A stretch of DNA of 64,000 nucleotides from Bradyrhizobium betae (GCF_004123905.1 NZ_MZXW01000050.1:372001-436000); one strand, 5' to 3'; positions 15,520 to 24,844 are shown, counted from the stretch's first letter. Numbers and translations: made by a program. Notes: a model not told the origin generated them from the sequence alone.

Positions 15520-18264
15520 GTGAAACGTTATCGGCCGCATATTCTTGTCGTGATCGCGCTGGCGGTCGTGCTGTCCACGGGGTGGCATGGCGCGCTTCGC
15601 AATGCGCTCACCGATCTGCGGTTCGCCTGGCAATCGCGAGCGGCGAGCGGCAATGTCGTCGTAGTCGCCATCGACGCGCCCTCGATCGACCAGATCGGGG
15701 TGTGGCCGTGGCCACGCCGGCTCCACGCCGAGCTGTTGCACAGGCTCGAGGCCGCGGGCGCGCAGGATGTTGCCTTCGACGTGGATTTCAGCACGCCGTC
15801 GGATCCGGCTTCCGACGAGGCCTTCCTCACAGCGCTTCGTGAGGTCGGCGGTTCGACCATTCTGCCGTCCTTCAAGCAGCCGGCGCCGAATGGTGGCGCG
15901 GCTCACGTCAATCGTCCTTTGAAGCCGTTCAGCAACCAGTCGTGGCCGGCTGTCGTCAATGTCGCGATCGAATCCGATGGGCTCGTGCGCCGTTATCCGG
16001 TCGGCGAGAAGCTCGGCGACTCCCAGATGCCGTCGATGGCCGTCGTGCTGGCCGGGCAGGACGCCAATCGGCGTCCGCCCTTCCTGATCGATTTCGGCAT
16101 TCGTGCGGGCTCCATTCCAAGTGTCTCCTATTTCGACGTGCTGCGTGGCGATGCCGCGACGCTGGACAAGTTGAGAGACAAGAAGGTCATCGTCGGCGCC
16201 ACGGCGCTCGAGCTCGGCGACCGATTCAGCGTTCCGAACGGCAAGATCGTCTCGGGGCCCGTTCTCCAGGCGCTGGCGGCAGAATCGATCCTCCAGAACC
16301 GGATGCTGCACTGGACGTCCGATGTCGGCATGATCGTTGGCCTGGGCCTGATCTGCCTGCTGATGATGTACTCATGGCGCCGTCTTGCACCGGGCGTGCG
16401 GGTAGCAGTCCTGGTCGCAGCGGGGGGCGGAGTCGAAGTGGCCGCAGCGCTTGTTCAGGCAAGATGGCCCCTCATCATCGACACGTCGCTGTTTCATATC
16501 GCGATCATCGCCTATCTGACGGCGATCGCGCTCGACGAGATCGACTTCCGCAGCCTTCTTGGGCGCATCGCCGAGAGCCGTTTTCATCGCATCGCGATGT
16601 CACTTGGCGATGGCCTGGTCTGCACCGACGAGGATCACCGGATCACGGTGTGGAATCCCGGTGCCAGCGCGATCTTCGGCTATATGCCGACTGAGATGAT
16701 CGGACGTCCGTTCGAAACCCTCTGTGCCGTGTCAGCTGACGGCCGCGCAAAAACATTTGCCATGCGCGATGCTGCGCGTCAGGCGCTGCTGGTGCCCGGC
16801 GGGGCTGTTGTCGTCGAGTTCGAGGGGCGTCGCAAGAACGGCGAGACGTTCCCTGTCGAAGCGAGCTTCTCGGGCTGGCAGGGAACGGAGGGCTTCCAGT
16901 ACGGAGCGATCCTGCGCGACATCTCGGTTCGCAAGCGCGAGGCCGAACGCGTCAGATATCTCGCCGAACACGACGCGCTGACTGGGCTTGCAAACCGCAA
17001 CATGTTGCATGCCGGCCTTACAAGTCTGATCGCCGAGGCGGAGCGGCGGTCTTCCGACGTCGCATTGCTCGTGCTCGGGCTCGACGGCTTCCAGCGGATC
17101 AACGACATGCTCGGGCATTCGGCGGGCGACCTCGTGTTGCGCGCCGTCGCCGAGCGTCTCCGCAGCGAGGTCAACGGCAAGGCGGTCGTCGCCCGGCTCA
17201 GCGGCGATGAATTCGCTATTGCGTTTGATTGCGCGGAAGCCGGCGAGCCGATAGCGGAGTTCGCCGAACGGATCGCACGCGCGTTTGAAGCGCCGCTCGC
17301 AACCGGCACGCGACAGCACCGCGTCAGGATCAGCATTGGCGTCGCCGTCTATCCCGATGGCGGACACAACGCCGACGACCTTCTGAGCAACAGCCATCTC
17401 GCATTGAGCCGCGCGAAGGCGACGCGGCGCGGTAGCCACGTGATCTTCGAGAGTGCGATCAGACAGGAACTGGAGAATCGGCTGACGCTCGAAAGCGAAC
17501 TGGCGCTTGCCGCAGACCGCGGTGAGTTCGAACTGTTCTACCAACCCCAGGTCCGCCTGGTCGACGGCAGCCTGGTCGGGGCCGAAGCGCTGATCCGTTG
17601 GCGGCATCCCATGCGCGGCTACGTCTCGCCCGGAGAGTTCATGCCGGTGGTCAATACGTCAGCCCTGTCTGAGCGGATCGCAAACTGGGTGATGGAGACT
17701 GCCTGCCGGCAGGCGCGCGCCTGGGAATTGTCCGGTAACGGCGTGCGCGTTGCGATCAACCTGTCGCCCTCGCAGCTCCACTCCGGTGATCTCGCGCATT
17801 CGGTTGCGGCCCTGCTCGAGGCGACGGGGCTCACGCCGTCGCTGCTCGAGCTCGAGGTCACCGAAGACATCCTGCTCCACGACGAAAGCCGCGTGCTCGA
17901 CATGTTCAAGCGGATCCAGCAACTCGGCGTGCGCGTCCTGTTCGACGATTTCGGCACCGGTTATGCGAGCCTGAGCTATCTGAAGAAATTTCCGCTCGAC
18001 GGGCTCAAGATCGACCGGTCGTTCGTGCTCGATCTGCTCGCCGATTCCGACGACGCGGCGATCGTCGGTTCGACCATAGGTCTCAGCAAGCAGCTCGGGC
18101 TCACGGTCGTGGCCGAGGGTATCGAGAACCGGGCCACGGCCGATTTCCTCGTCAGCATGGGATGCGAGGAAGGGCAGGGATATTTCTTCGGCCGTCCGAT
18201 GCCGGCGGAAGCGTTCGACCGGCAGTTCCTCGCGGCCGAACACGCCGCCGTCAGCGCTGCATAA
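15520..18264 (+). CDS. CHASE2-PAS-GGDEF-EAL membrane signalling protein
   Basis: A 914-residue protein with an N-terminal anchor, an extracytoplasmic CHASE2 sensor (about 25-255, with WPWPRRLHAELL and FDVDFSTPSD), three transmembrane helices (about 265-350), a PAS domain (about 357-477), a GGDEF domain with the variant SGDEF (about 561), and an EAL domain with EALIRWRHP (about 688), DDFGTGYASL and VVAEGIE. The EAL catalytic elements are intact, so c-di-GMP hydrolysis is likely; the cyclase half may be active, as Ser in the first position is tolerated. GTG 15520 is chosen as start: it follows AGGGGAGC, and the upstream ATG-like start would overlap the FecR gene. Probably co-transcribed with the FecR gene. 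Confidence 0.92.
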   Translation: MKRYRPHILVVIALAVVLSTGWHGALRNALTDLRFAWQSRAASGNVVVVAIDAPSIDQIGVWPWPRRLHAELLHRLEAAGAQDVAFDVDFSTPSDPASDEAFLTALREVGGSTILPSFKQPAPNGGAAHVNRPLKPFSNQSWPAVVNVAIESDGLVRRYPVGEKLGDSQMPSMAVVLAGQDANRRPPFLIDFGIRAGSIPSVSYFDVLRGDAATLDKLRDKKVIVGATALELGDRFSVPNGKIVSGPVLQALAAESILQNRMLHWTSDVGMIVGLGLICLLMMYSWRRLAPGVRVAVLVAAGGGVEVAAALVQARWPLIIDTSLFHIAIIAYLTAIALDEIDFRSLLGRIAESRFHRIAMSLGDGLVCTDEDHRITVWNPGASAIFGYMPTEMIGRPFETLCAVSADGRAKTFAMRDAARQALLVPGGAVVVEFEGRRKNGETFPVEASFSGWQGTEGFQYGAILRDISVRKREAERVRYLAEHDALTGLANRNMLHAGLTSLIAEAERRSSDVALLVLGLDGFQRINDMLGHSAGDLVLRAVAERLRSEVNGKAVVARLSGDEFAIAFDCAEAGEPIAEFAERIARAFEAPLATGTRQHRVRISIGVAVYPDGGHNADDLLSNSHLALSRAKATRRGSHVIFESAIRQELENRLTLESELALAADRGEFELFYQPQVRLVDGSLVGAEALIRWRHPMRGYVSPGEFMPVVNTSALSERIANWVMETACRQARAWELSGNGVRVAINLSPSQLHSGDLAHSVAALLEATGLTPSLLELEVTEDILLHDESRVLDMFKRIQQLGVRVLFDDFGTGYASLSYLKKFPLDGLKIDRSFVLDLLADSDDAAIVGSTIGLSKQLGLTVVAEGIENRATADFLVSMGCEEGQGYFFGRPMPAEAFDRQFLAAEHAAVSAA

Positions 18265-18287
18265 ACGATCGCGTATCACTCAGATCG

Positions 18288-18548
18288 CTAGCGGCGGCGC
18301 GCCACGGCGACGCCGAACAGGAAGGCCACGAAGAGGCTGGCCAAGGGGGCTTCGCGCGTGATCGCGGCGACCGTTGAGAGAGGTCGGCCTGGCTTTCTCG
18401 CGTCCTCGATTGCCAGAGTGAGGCGGTCGACAGCTGCGTGCAGACCTCCGGCGATCTCGCCGATCGTGCGGCTTACATCAGTCGCCGCATCGATAGCGCG
18501 CTCGGTCATGCCGGGCTGAGGTGTGGACTGCGGTATCTCCGTGCTCAA
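18288..18548 (-). CDS. Small tail-anchored membrane protein
   Basis: An 86-residue protein: a helical soluble part (TERAIDAATDVSRTIGEIAG, 14-33) followed by a C-terminal transmembrane segment (LASLFVAFLFGVAVARRR), as in ElaB/YqjD-like small proteins. It begins with TTG; the start is fixed by a perfect GGAGGT seven bases upstream. It converges on the CHASE2 gene. Function unknown; membrane or ribosome association is only a family-type guess. Confidence 0.7.
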   Translation of the reverse strand: MSTEIPQSTPQPGMTERAIDAATDVSRTIGEIAGGLHAAVDRLTLAIEDARKPGRPLSTVAAITREAPLASLFVAFLFGVAVARRR

Positions 18549-18587
18549 GCGCGCGACCTCCGGCGTGACGATGTGATGGAGGCCGGC

Positions 18588-18683
18588 ACCTTTGGCTATC
18601 CGCGCGAGCGCTCGTTCTGAACAGCGGGTCTGGTGACCTTTGGCTATCCGCGACAGGCGCCGTTTTGAACGGCGGGTGCCGGC
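18588..18683. repeat. 48-base direct tandem repeat, two copies
   Basis: ACCTTTGGCTATCCGCG begins at 18588 and again at 18636, and the rest of each 48-base unit is similar (a GTTCTGAAC or GTTTTGAAC core, then GGCGGGT-like ends). No gene covers it. It lies upstream of the TTG-started membrane-protein gene and of the arginase gene. Confidence 0.75.
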
Positions 18684-18804
18684 CTTGGATGAGCAATTCC
18701 GTGCGCGGGATTTTGTTCCGGATCCTGATGGGGCACCCCCCGTGAAACGACGGATGCGAATCTCTGTTAGGCTGGCTCAACCTTGCTGATCTCGGGAGAA
18801 GGCC

Positions 18805-19782
18805 GTGACCGATCGGACCATAACGGATCGACCCCGGCGCATCGCCTTGCTCGGTGCTCCCATCGACATGGGAGCCTCGCAGCGCGGTACCCTGATGGGC
18901 CCGGCGGCGCTGCGCACCGCCGGCCTTGCGACACTGCTCGAAAGCCTGGATTTTGAAGTCGTCGATTACGGCGATCTCTCCGTGGCCGAAGTCAGGGACC
19001 TCGCAGACAAGCCGCCCGAAAAGGCCAATCACTACCGTGAAATCCAGCGCTGGACGCGCGTGCTCAGCCGCCGCGGCTATGAGATCGCGCAAACCGGTGC
19101 GCTCCCGATCTTCCTCGGGGGCGATCACACGTTGTCGATGGGCTCCGTGAATGCGATGGCGCGACATTGGCAGGAGTGCGGACGCGAGCTGTTCGTGCTC
19201 TGGCTGGACGCCCATGCCGACTACAATACGCCGGAGACGACGATCACGGCGAACATGCACGGCATGTCGGCAGCGTTCCTGTGTGGCGAACCGGGCCTCG
19301 ACGGCCTGCTCGGCGATGATCCGCGTGCCTCGATCGATCCTGACCGGCTCGATCTGTTCGGTGCACGCTCGATCGACAAGCTCGAAAAGGAACTGATGCG
19401 CGCGCGCCGGATCAGGATTGTGGACATGCGCCAGATTGACGAGTTCGGAGTCGCCGTGTTGATCCGCCGCGTCATCGAGCGCGTCAAGGCCAGCAACGGC
19501 GTGCTGCATGTCAGCTTCGATGTCGACTTTCTCGATCCATGTGTGGCGCCGGGCGTCGGCACCACAGTGCCGGGCGGGGCGACCTATCGCGAGGCGCACC
19601 TGATCATGGAGCTGCTGCACGATTCCGGCGTGGTGGGATCGGTCGACATCGTCGAGCTCAATCCGTTCCTGGACGAGCGCGGCCGGACTGCGCGCACAGC
19701 GGTCGAGCTGATCGGCAGCCTGTTTGGGCAGCAGATCACCGACCGTCCGACGCCAAGCAACGCGATCGCTCCGGGCGAGTGA
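18805..19782 (+). CDS. rocF: Arginase / ureohydrolase
   Basis: A 325-residue ureohydrolase with all metal-binding motifs of the binuclear manganese site: GGDHT (105-109), DAHAD (135-139) and SFDVDFLDP (237-245). NMHGM (150-154) fits the arginase substrate loop, favouring arginine to ornithine plus urea over agmatine hydrolysis. The start is GTG 18805 with GGAGAAGG just upstream. No ornithine or proline genes are adjacent; the gene appears monocistronic. Confidence 0.88.
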   Translation: MTDRTITDRPRRIALLGAPIDMGASQRGTLMGPAALRTAGLATLLESLDFEVVDYGDLSVAEVRDLADKPPEKANHYREIQRWTRVLSRRGYEIAQTGALPIFLGGDHTLSMGSVNAMARHWQECGRELFVLWLDAHADYNTPETTITANMHGMSAAFLCGEPGLDGLLGDDPRASIDPDRLDLFGARSIDKLEKELMRARRIRIVDMRQIDEFGVAVLIRRVIERVKASNGVLHVSFDVDFLDPCVAPGVGTTVPGGATYREAHLIMELLHDSGVVGSVDIVELNPFLDERGRTARTAVELIGSLFGQQITDRPTPSNAIAPGE

Positions 19783-19942
19783 ATCGGCCGGCGTTTGTGC
19801 GCTGCAGGGAAAGGAACTGCTCCTGCAGCCGGTGGATTTAGATGGGCCCTGGTCGAAATTGCCTGCTTTTGAAACAGCTATGAATTGCAAATGCCGTCGT
19901 CGGACCGTTTGATGCGGGTTCAGTGCCAATCGAGGGCCCGCA

Positions 19943-21211
19943 ATGAGCAGCACGATACGTTCCGATGATGATCCCGTGACGGCCACACGCCGCCGCTTCC
20001 TGACTGCCGGTACGGCGGCGCTCGGAGGCGCAGTTGTCGGTGCGGGTGCTGCTGCTGCCGAGACGGACAACCTTCCGCCCAATGTGCCCGAATGGATGAA
20101 GGCGCCGGGCGAGCCGACGGGAGGCCAGCTCTATGGCACGCCATCGCCGTTCGAGAAAGGCGTCGTCAGGAACATCTCGACGACTCTCAAGCAATACATC
20201 TCTGCGTCCAGCCGGTCGCCCTTGCAGGATCTCGACGGTATCATCACGCCGAACGGGCTGTTCTACGAGCGGCATCATGGCGGCGTTCCGGCCATCGATC
20301 CGGCGCAGCACCGGCTGATGCTGCACGGTTTGGTCGAGCGTCCGCTGATCTTCACGATCGAAGATCTCAGGCGTTTCCCGTCGGAGTCGCGCATCCACTT
20401 CCTCGAATGCTCCGGCAATCCCGGCTACAGCAAGCCTTACGGCAAGACGGCATCGGACCTCGTGGGTTTGGTGAGCTGTGCGGAATGGACCGGCGTCAGC
20501 CTGAAGCTGGTGCTTCAGGAGGCGGGGTTAAAGCCGGGCGCCAAATGGGTGGTCGCCGAAGGCGCCGACGCGGCTGCGCTGACGCGAAGCATCCCGATCG
20601 AGAAGTGCCTCGAGGACGCCATCCTAGTCTACAGCCAGAACGGTGAACGGCTGCGTCCGCAGCAGGGCTATCCATTGCGGCTTTTCCTGCCCGGCTTCGA
20701 AGGCAATATGAGCGTGAAATGGCTGCGACGCTTGCACGTGACTGCGGAGCCCGTCTATTCGCGCGAGGAGACCTCGAAATACACCGATCTTCTGCCCGAC
20801 GGTACGGCGCGGGAGTTTTCCTTCTACATGGAGGCCAAGTCGATCATCACGCGTCCCTCTGGTGGTCAACGCCTAAGCGCGCCCGGCTTCCATGAGATCA
20901 CCGGGATCGCCTGGAGCGGCCATGGCAAGATTGCGCGTGTCGAAGTATCCGTCGATGACGGCAGGAGCTGGCAGGACGCGCGATTGCAGGAGCCGGTGCT
21001 GACGCGTGCCTTCACGCGTTTCCGCCTGCCCTGGCAATGGGACGGCAAGCCCGCCATGATCCAGAGCCGTGCCATCGACGAGACCGGCTATGTGCAGCCG
21101 ACGCTGGCCGAGCTGCTCGCAGTGCGCGGCGAGAATTATTTTTACCACAATAACGCGATCTGGCCCTGGCGCATTGATGATAACGGCGAGGTGACGAATG
21201 CGCTGGCGTGA
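19943..21211 (+). CDS. soxC: SoxC-like sulfite/sulfane dehydrogenase, molybdenum subunit
   Basis: A 422-residue Mo-cofactor protein of the sulfite oxidase family. It has a Tat signal (RRRFLTAG), the Mo-ligand Cys156 in FLECSGNPGYSKP, and the C-terminal dimer domain (RVEVSVDDGRSWQDA). SoxC works with the cytochrome SoxD in the periplasm to oxidise sulfane or sulfite sulfur. The next gene is a matching cytochrome c and overlaps it by 14 bases. The Sox carrier genes (soxXYZAB) are not in the window, so it may instead act as a free sulfite dehydrogenase (SorAB-like). Confidence 0.9.
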   Translation: MSSTIRSDDDPVTATRRRFLTAGTAALGGAVVGAGAAAAETDNLPPNVPEWMKAPGEPTGGQLYGTPSPFEKGVVRNISTTLKQYISASSRSPLQDLDGIITPNGLFYERHHGGVPAIDPAQHRLMLHGLVERPLIFTIEDLRRFPSESRIHFLECSGNPGYSKPYGKTASDLVGLVSCAEWTGVSLKLVLQEAGLKPGAKWVVAEGADAAALTRSIPIEKCLEDAILVYSQNGERLRPQQGYPLRLFLPGFEGNMSVKWLRRLHVTAEPVYSREETSKYTDLLPDGTAREFSFYMEAKSIITRPSGGQRLSAPGFHEITGIAWSGHGKIARVEVSVDDGRSWQDARLQEPVLTRAFTRFRLPWQWDGKPAMIQSRAIDETGYVQPTLAELLAVRGENYFYHNNAIWPWRIDDNGEVTNALA

Positions 21212-21740
21212 GATTTGTGGCGTTGCCATCGCAATCGCCGTGTGTGGCTTCGCGAGCGGAACACAGGCGCAAACCACGTACGGCATCGGGCGGCCGGCGA
21301 CGACGGCCGAGATTGCGGGCTGGAATATCGACATCGGACGCGACGGCAGCAATCTGCCGAAGGGAAGTGGTTCGGTCAGTCACGGACGCGAAGTGTTCGC
21401 TGAGCAATGTGCCTCGTGTCACGGCGATAAGGGCGAGGGCGGCCTTGGTGACCGGCTCGTTGGCGGGCAGGGCACGATCGGAACGCCAAAACCAATCCGG
21501 ACTGTTGGCAGCTATTGGCCCTATGCACCGACATTGTTCGATTACATCCGTCGCGCCATGCCGCAGAACGCGCCGCAATCGCTGAGCGATGAGGACGTCT
21601 ACGCAGTGTCCGCCTATGTCCTGAACCTGAACGGGCTGGTGGGAGCGGATGCGACACTCGATGCCAAATCGCTCGCGGCCATCAAAATGCCCAATCGCGA
21701 CAAGTTCGTCGGCGATGCGCGTCCGGACGTAAAAAAGTGA
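21198..21740 (+). CDS. soxD: SoxD-like cytochrome c subunit
   Basis: A 180-residue periplasmic cytochrome with a signal peptide (VAIAIAVCGFASGTQA-QTT), a heme site CASCH (near residue 71) and an axial Met region (RRAMPQNAPQSLSDEDVYA). The pattern matches short SoxD / SorB partners that take electrons from SoxC. It overlaps the end of soxC by 14 bases, which implies translational coupling. A single heme is seen, unlike the two-heme SoxD of Paracoccus. Confidence 0.86.
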   Translation: MRWREICGVAIAIAVCGFASGTQAQTTYGIGRPATTAEIAGWNIDIGRDGSNLPKGSGSVSHGREVFAEQCASCHGDKGEGGLGDRLVGGQGTIGTPKPIRTVGSYWPYAPTLFDYIRRAMPQNAPQSLSDEDVYAVSAYVLNLNGLVGADATLDAKSLAAIKMPNRDKFVGDARPDVKK

Positions 21741-21801
21741 ACGCATGGAGATGATCAAGTTCCAACCACTGGCTCGGAACTTGCTTAAGCGCAGGCTGGA
21801 A

Positions 21802-21832
21802 CTCGCGGGACGCATTTGAATTAACCCGCGAG
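21802..21832 (+). promoter_or_regulatory. Leader hairpin next to the ribosome binding site of the 21843 gene
   Basis: CTCGCGGG (21802-21809) pairs exactly with CCCGCGAG (21825-21832). The 3' arm abuts the GAGGAAAAG ribosome binding site of the gene at 21843, so folding could affect its translation. It also follows soxD, but no T-run marks it as a terminator. A regulatory role is speculative. Confidence 0.35.
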
Positions 21833-21842
21833 AGGAAAAGAT

Positions 21843-22139
21843 ATGGATCATTCGATGGCAACTGATCGCTTCGCAAACTCCATGTCCTCGGCGCTTCGCC
21901 ATCCCGGCGTGATCGCGTTGATTGTGGCCGGCTTGACGATTGCAGCAATGCTGATCGTTGACCACGGACCGTGGAACCGGGCCAAGACGCAACCGGCTCA
22001 TGTTGCGATGTACGCGACCACAGGCGAAGCCGCGCACGCGGCCGGTGCCAAGGTGCTTCCGACCGAACCCAAATCACCGATCGAGCCGGAACGGCCGGGG
22101 CCGAAGACGTCCCCGACCGTCAACCCCGTGACGCCGTAA
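21843..22139 (+). CDS. Small single-pass membrane protein
   Basis: A 98-residue protein with one transmembrane segment (GVIALIVAGLTIAAMLIV, about 22-39) followed by a Pro/Lys-rich tail ending PTVNPVTP. GAGGAAAAG precedes ATG 21843. No domain is recognised. It ends 5 bases from the stop of the converging enolase-family gene. Confidence 0.68.
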   Translation: MDHSMATDRFANSMSSALRHPGVIALIVAGLTIAAMLIVDHGPWNRAKTQPAHVAMYATTGEAAHAAGAKVLPTEPKSPIEPERPGPKTSPTVNPVTP

Positions 22140-22144
22140 GGACC

Positions 22145-23359
22145 TCAGATTTTGCGGCCGTAGTTGAGCAGGCCGCCGCTCGTCTTCGACGGATGCGCGC
22201 GCAGCGCTTCCTCGTTGGGCTCGGTGCCCCAGCCGGGCCGGTCCGGGATGACCAGATGGCCATTCTGAATTTCCGGCTCGTGCGTGAAGAGCTCGCGATC
22301 CCAGGCGAGGCGATCGATATCGATCTCCATGATGCGCAGGTTCGGTACCGCCGCGCAGAAATGCGCGTTCATCATCGAGCAGAGATGGCCGTAGAAATTG
22401 TGCGGGGCGACGTTGACTTCGAACGCTTCTGCGGCGGCTGCGATCTTCATGGATTGCCACACGCCGTTCCAGGGCGTGTCGATGATCGCGACGTCCATGG
22501 CCTGCTGATGGAAATAGGGCAGGAATTCCCGCAGGCCCAATAGCGTCTCGCAAGATGAAATCGGGTGCGGACTTTGCCGGCGGATGTAGCCGAGCGCTTC
22601 CGGATTAAAACTGTCGATCTCGATCCAGAACATGTCGAGATCCGCGATGGTGCGCAGGATCTTCAGGTAGCCCTCGGTCTTGGCGTTGAAGTTGCAGTCG
22701 AGCAGGATGTCGACGTCGGAGCCCGCGCCGTCCCGGATTGCTTCCAGATGCATGCGCAGGTCGCGCAGGATTTTCCTGTCGACATTGATCTCGGGGGAGA
22801 AGGGGGAGCCGAAGCCCGGCCGCCAGCCGGTCGGCCTGCCGTCGTCATAGGAGAAGATGTTGGTCTTGAGCGCGGTGAACTGCTTCTCGCGCACCTCGCG
22901 GCCCATCGCCTTGACGCCGTCGAGGTTTTCGATCGGCGGCTTGTACCAGGAGGGGTGATTGATCCGCCAGGTCGCGCAATGCGACCAGTAGACCCTGACG
23001 CGGTCGCGGATCTTGCCGCCGAGCAGCTCATAGCAGGGGACGCCGAGACACTTCGCCTTGGCATCGAGCAGTGCATTCTCGATCGCGCCGAGCGCCTGGG
23101 CGACGACACCGCCGGCCGCTGGGCGGGTGGCCGCGAACAGCTCGGCATAGATGCGCTCATGCTGGAAGACGTTCTGCCCGATCACGCGGGCGGACAGGCG
23201 CTGGATCGCGGCGCCGACGCCGGGCGAACCAAAGCCCTCGTCAAACTCGCTCCAGCCGACGACGCCGTCTTCGGTGGTCAGCTTGACGAAATGGTAGTTT
23301 CGCCAGCCGGCGTCGCAGGCGAGGATTTCGATGCTTGTTGCTTTTGATGATTTGGTCAT
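22145..23359 (-). CDS. Enolase-superfamily dehydratase (mandelate racemase type)
   Basis: A 404-residue member of the mandelate racemase / muconate lactonizing group. The capping domain covers about residues 1-125 and the barrel the rest. Metal ligands are visible at DILLDCNFN, FWIEID and SSCETL, and a likely basic His at VAPHNFYGHL. Such proteins abstract the alpha proton of sugar acids; dehydration of an aldonate or aldarate is the most likely reaction, but substrate cannot be read from sequence. No sugar-acid genes are adjacent. Confidence 0.88.
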   Translation of the reverse strand: MTKSSKATSIEILACDAGWRNYHFVKLTTEDGVVGWSEFDEGFGSPGVGAAIQRLSARVIGQNVFQHERIYAELFAATRPAAGGVVAQALGAIENALLDAKAKCLGVPCYELLGGKIRDRVRVYWSHCATWRINHPSWYKPPIENLDGVKAMGREVREKQFTALKTNIFSYDDGRPTGWRPGFGSPFSPEINVDRKILRDLRMHLEAIRDGAGSDVDILLDCNFNAKTEGYLKILRTIADLDMFWIEIDSFNPEALGYIRRQSPHPISSCETLLGLREFLPYFHQQAMDVAIIDTPWNGVWQSMKIAAAAEAFEVNVAPHNFYGHLCSMMNAHFCAAVPNLRIMEIDIDRLAWDRELFTHEPEIQNGHLVIPDRPGWGTEPNEEALRAHPSKTSGGLLNYGRKI

Positions 23360-23557
23360 GTCGCTCCCTGTCGCCCGGCCGGACTTTGTTTTTCTTGTAG
23401 CCCGGCCCTTGCCACAACTGTTAGGCTAACCACGGACCGGCGTGAAGCCCGCAGCATTGCGGCCCGACCAGTTTCTGCGGTTCATCAGCGTCCCCGCCGT
23501 GTTCGCGGCCTTCGTCATCGCCTCGCGGATCTCGGCAGCACTGTCGTAAGGTTAAAG

Positions 23558-24844
23558 TCAGCCGATCGCGGACGAGCCGAGCAGAGCGAGCACGGCCAGC
23601 GCCATCAGCGCGGTGCCGAGCCAGCCCAGTGCGATCAGCCATGACCGGGCCCTGAAGCGGCCCATGATCGCACGGCTCGAGACGATCAGCATCATCATCG
23701 CCATGATCGGAACGGCGACGATGCCGTTGAGCACGGCGCTCCACACCAGCATGTGAATCGCGCTGATGCCGGTGAAGCCGAGGCCGAAGCCGATCGCGGT
23801 GGCGGCCGCGATGATCGTATAGAAGCCGACCGCCTCGTCGGGCTTTGCCTCGAGCGTAGCGTGCCAGCCGAAAATCTCCGCAACGCCGTAAGCGGCAGAG
23901 CCCGCCAGCACCGGGATCGCCAGCAGGCCCGTACCGATGATGCCGAGCGCGAACAGGGCGAAGGTGAAGTCGCCGGCGAGCGGCCGCAGCGCTTCGGCGG
24001 CCTCCGTTGCCGAATTGATGTTGGTGACGCCATTGGCGTGCAGCACCGACGCCGTGGTCAGGATGATGAAGAAGGCGATGCCGTTGGAGAGCAGCATCCC
24101 GGCGATGGTGTCGGCGCGGATGCGCGCGAGTTCCGGATCGCCGCCGCGCTTGAGCTCACGAAGCGGCTTGTCGTGCTTGCCCTGGTTCATCTCCTCGACC
24201 TCCTGCGAGGCCTGCCAGAAGAACAGATAGGGGCTGATGGTGGTGCCGAGCACGGCGACGACCATCATGAGATAGTCGGCGCTGACATTGGCCTTCGGCC
24301 ACACCGCGGCAAGCAGCGCCGTGCTCCACGGAATCTCCACAGTGAAGGCGGTTGCGACATAGGCGAACAGCGCCAGCGTCAAAAATTTCAGCACCGGCGA
24401 ATAGCGGCGGTAGGGCAGGAACACCTGGAGCAGCGTGGAGCCGGCTGCGAAGATCAGCGCGTGCTCATGGTCGAGACCGCCGATGACGAGCGAGAGCGCC
24501 TCGGCCATCGCGGCGATGTCGGCCGCGATGTTGAACGTGTTCGCGGCGACCAGCATGGCGACGAGCGCCAGCACCGCCCAGCGCGGCGCGACCTGCATCA
24601 CGTTCGCGGCCAGCCCCTTGCCGGTGACCCGGCCGATGCGTGCGCTGACGAGCTGAATGGCGATCATGAACGGCGTGGTCAAGAACACCGTCCACAACAG
24701 GCCGAAGCCGAATTGCGCGCCGGCCTGCGAATAGGTGGCGATGCCCGACGGATCGTCATCGGCCGCCCCGGTGACGAGGCCCGGCCCCAGCCTTTGCAGC
24801 AGTGTCGGTGCGGGCTTCGTCGGGGCGAGGGCGTTGTCGCTCAT
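23558..24844 (-). CDS. NRAMP-like transporter with altered metal-site motifs
   Basis: A 428-residue inner-membrane protein with about 11 transmembrane segments of the NRAMP fold. The TM1 motif, normally DPGN, is DPSG here (ADDDPSGIATYSQAG, about 29-43), and the TM6 motif, normally MPH, is SPY (TTISPYLFFWQ, about 212-222). In classical NRAMPs the Asp and Met of these motifs bind Mn2+ or Fe2+. Their change suggests another cargo, such as Mg2+ or a non-metal, as reported for some NRAMP relatives. The start ATG 24844 was chosen over a longer frame. The tiny RNA unit A begins 109 bases upstream on the other strand. Confidence 0.88.
   Translation of the reverse strand: MSDNALAPTKPAPTLLQRLGPGLVTGAADDDPSGIATYSQAGAQFGFGLLWTVFLTTPFMIAIQLVSARIGRVTGKGLAANVMQVAPRWAVLALVAMLVAANTFNIAADIAAMAEALSLVIGGLDHEHALIFAAGSTLLQVFLPYRRYSPVLKFLTLALFAYVATAFTVEIPWSTALLAAVWPKANVSADYLMMVVAVLGTTISPYLFFWQASQEVEEMNQGKHDKPLRELKRGGDPELARIRADTIAGMLLSNGIAFFIILTTASVLHANGVTNINSATEAAEALRPLAGDFTFALFALGIIGTGLLAIPVLAGSAAYGVAEIFGWHATLEAKPDEAVGFYTIIAAATAIGFGLGFTGISAIHMLVWSAVLNGIVAVPIMAMMMLIVSSRAIMGRFRARSWLIALGWLGTALMALAVLALLGSSAIG

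Noticed and set aside
23442..23549. 35-residue frame MKPAALRPDQFLRFISVPAV...
   Set aside because: Composition is acceptable but there is no ribosome binding site and no family; kept out of the gene list.
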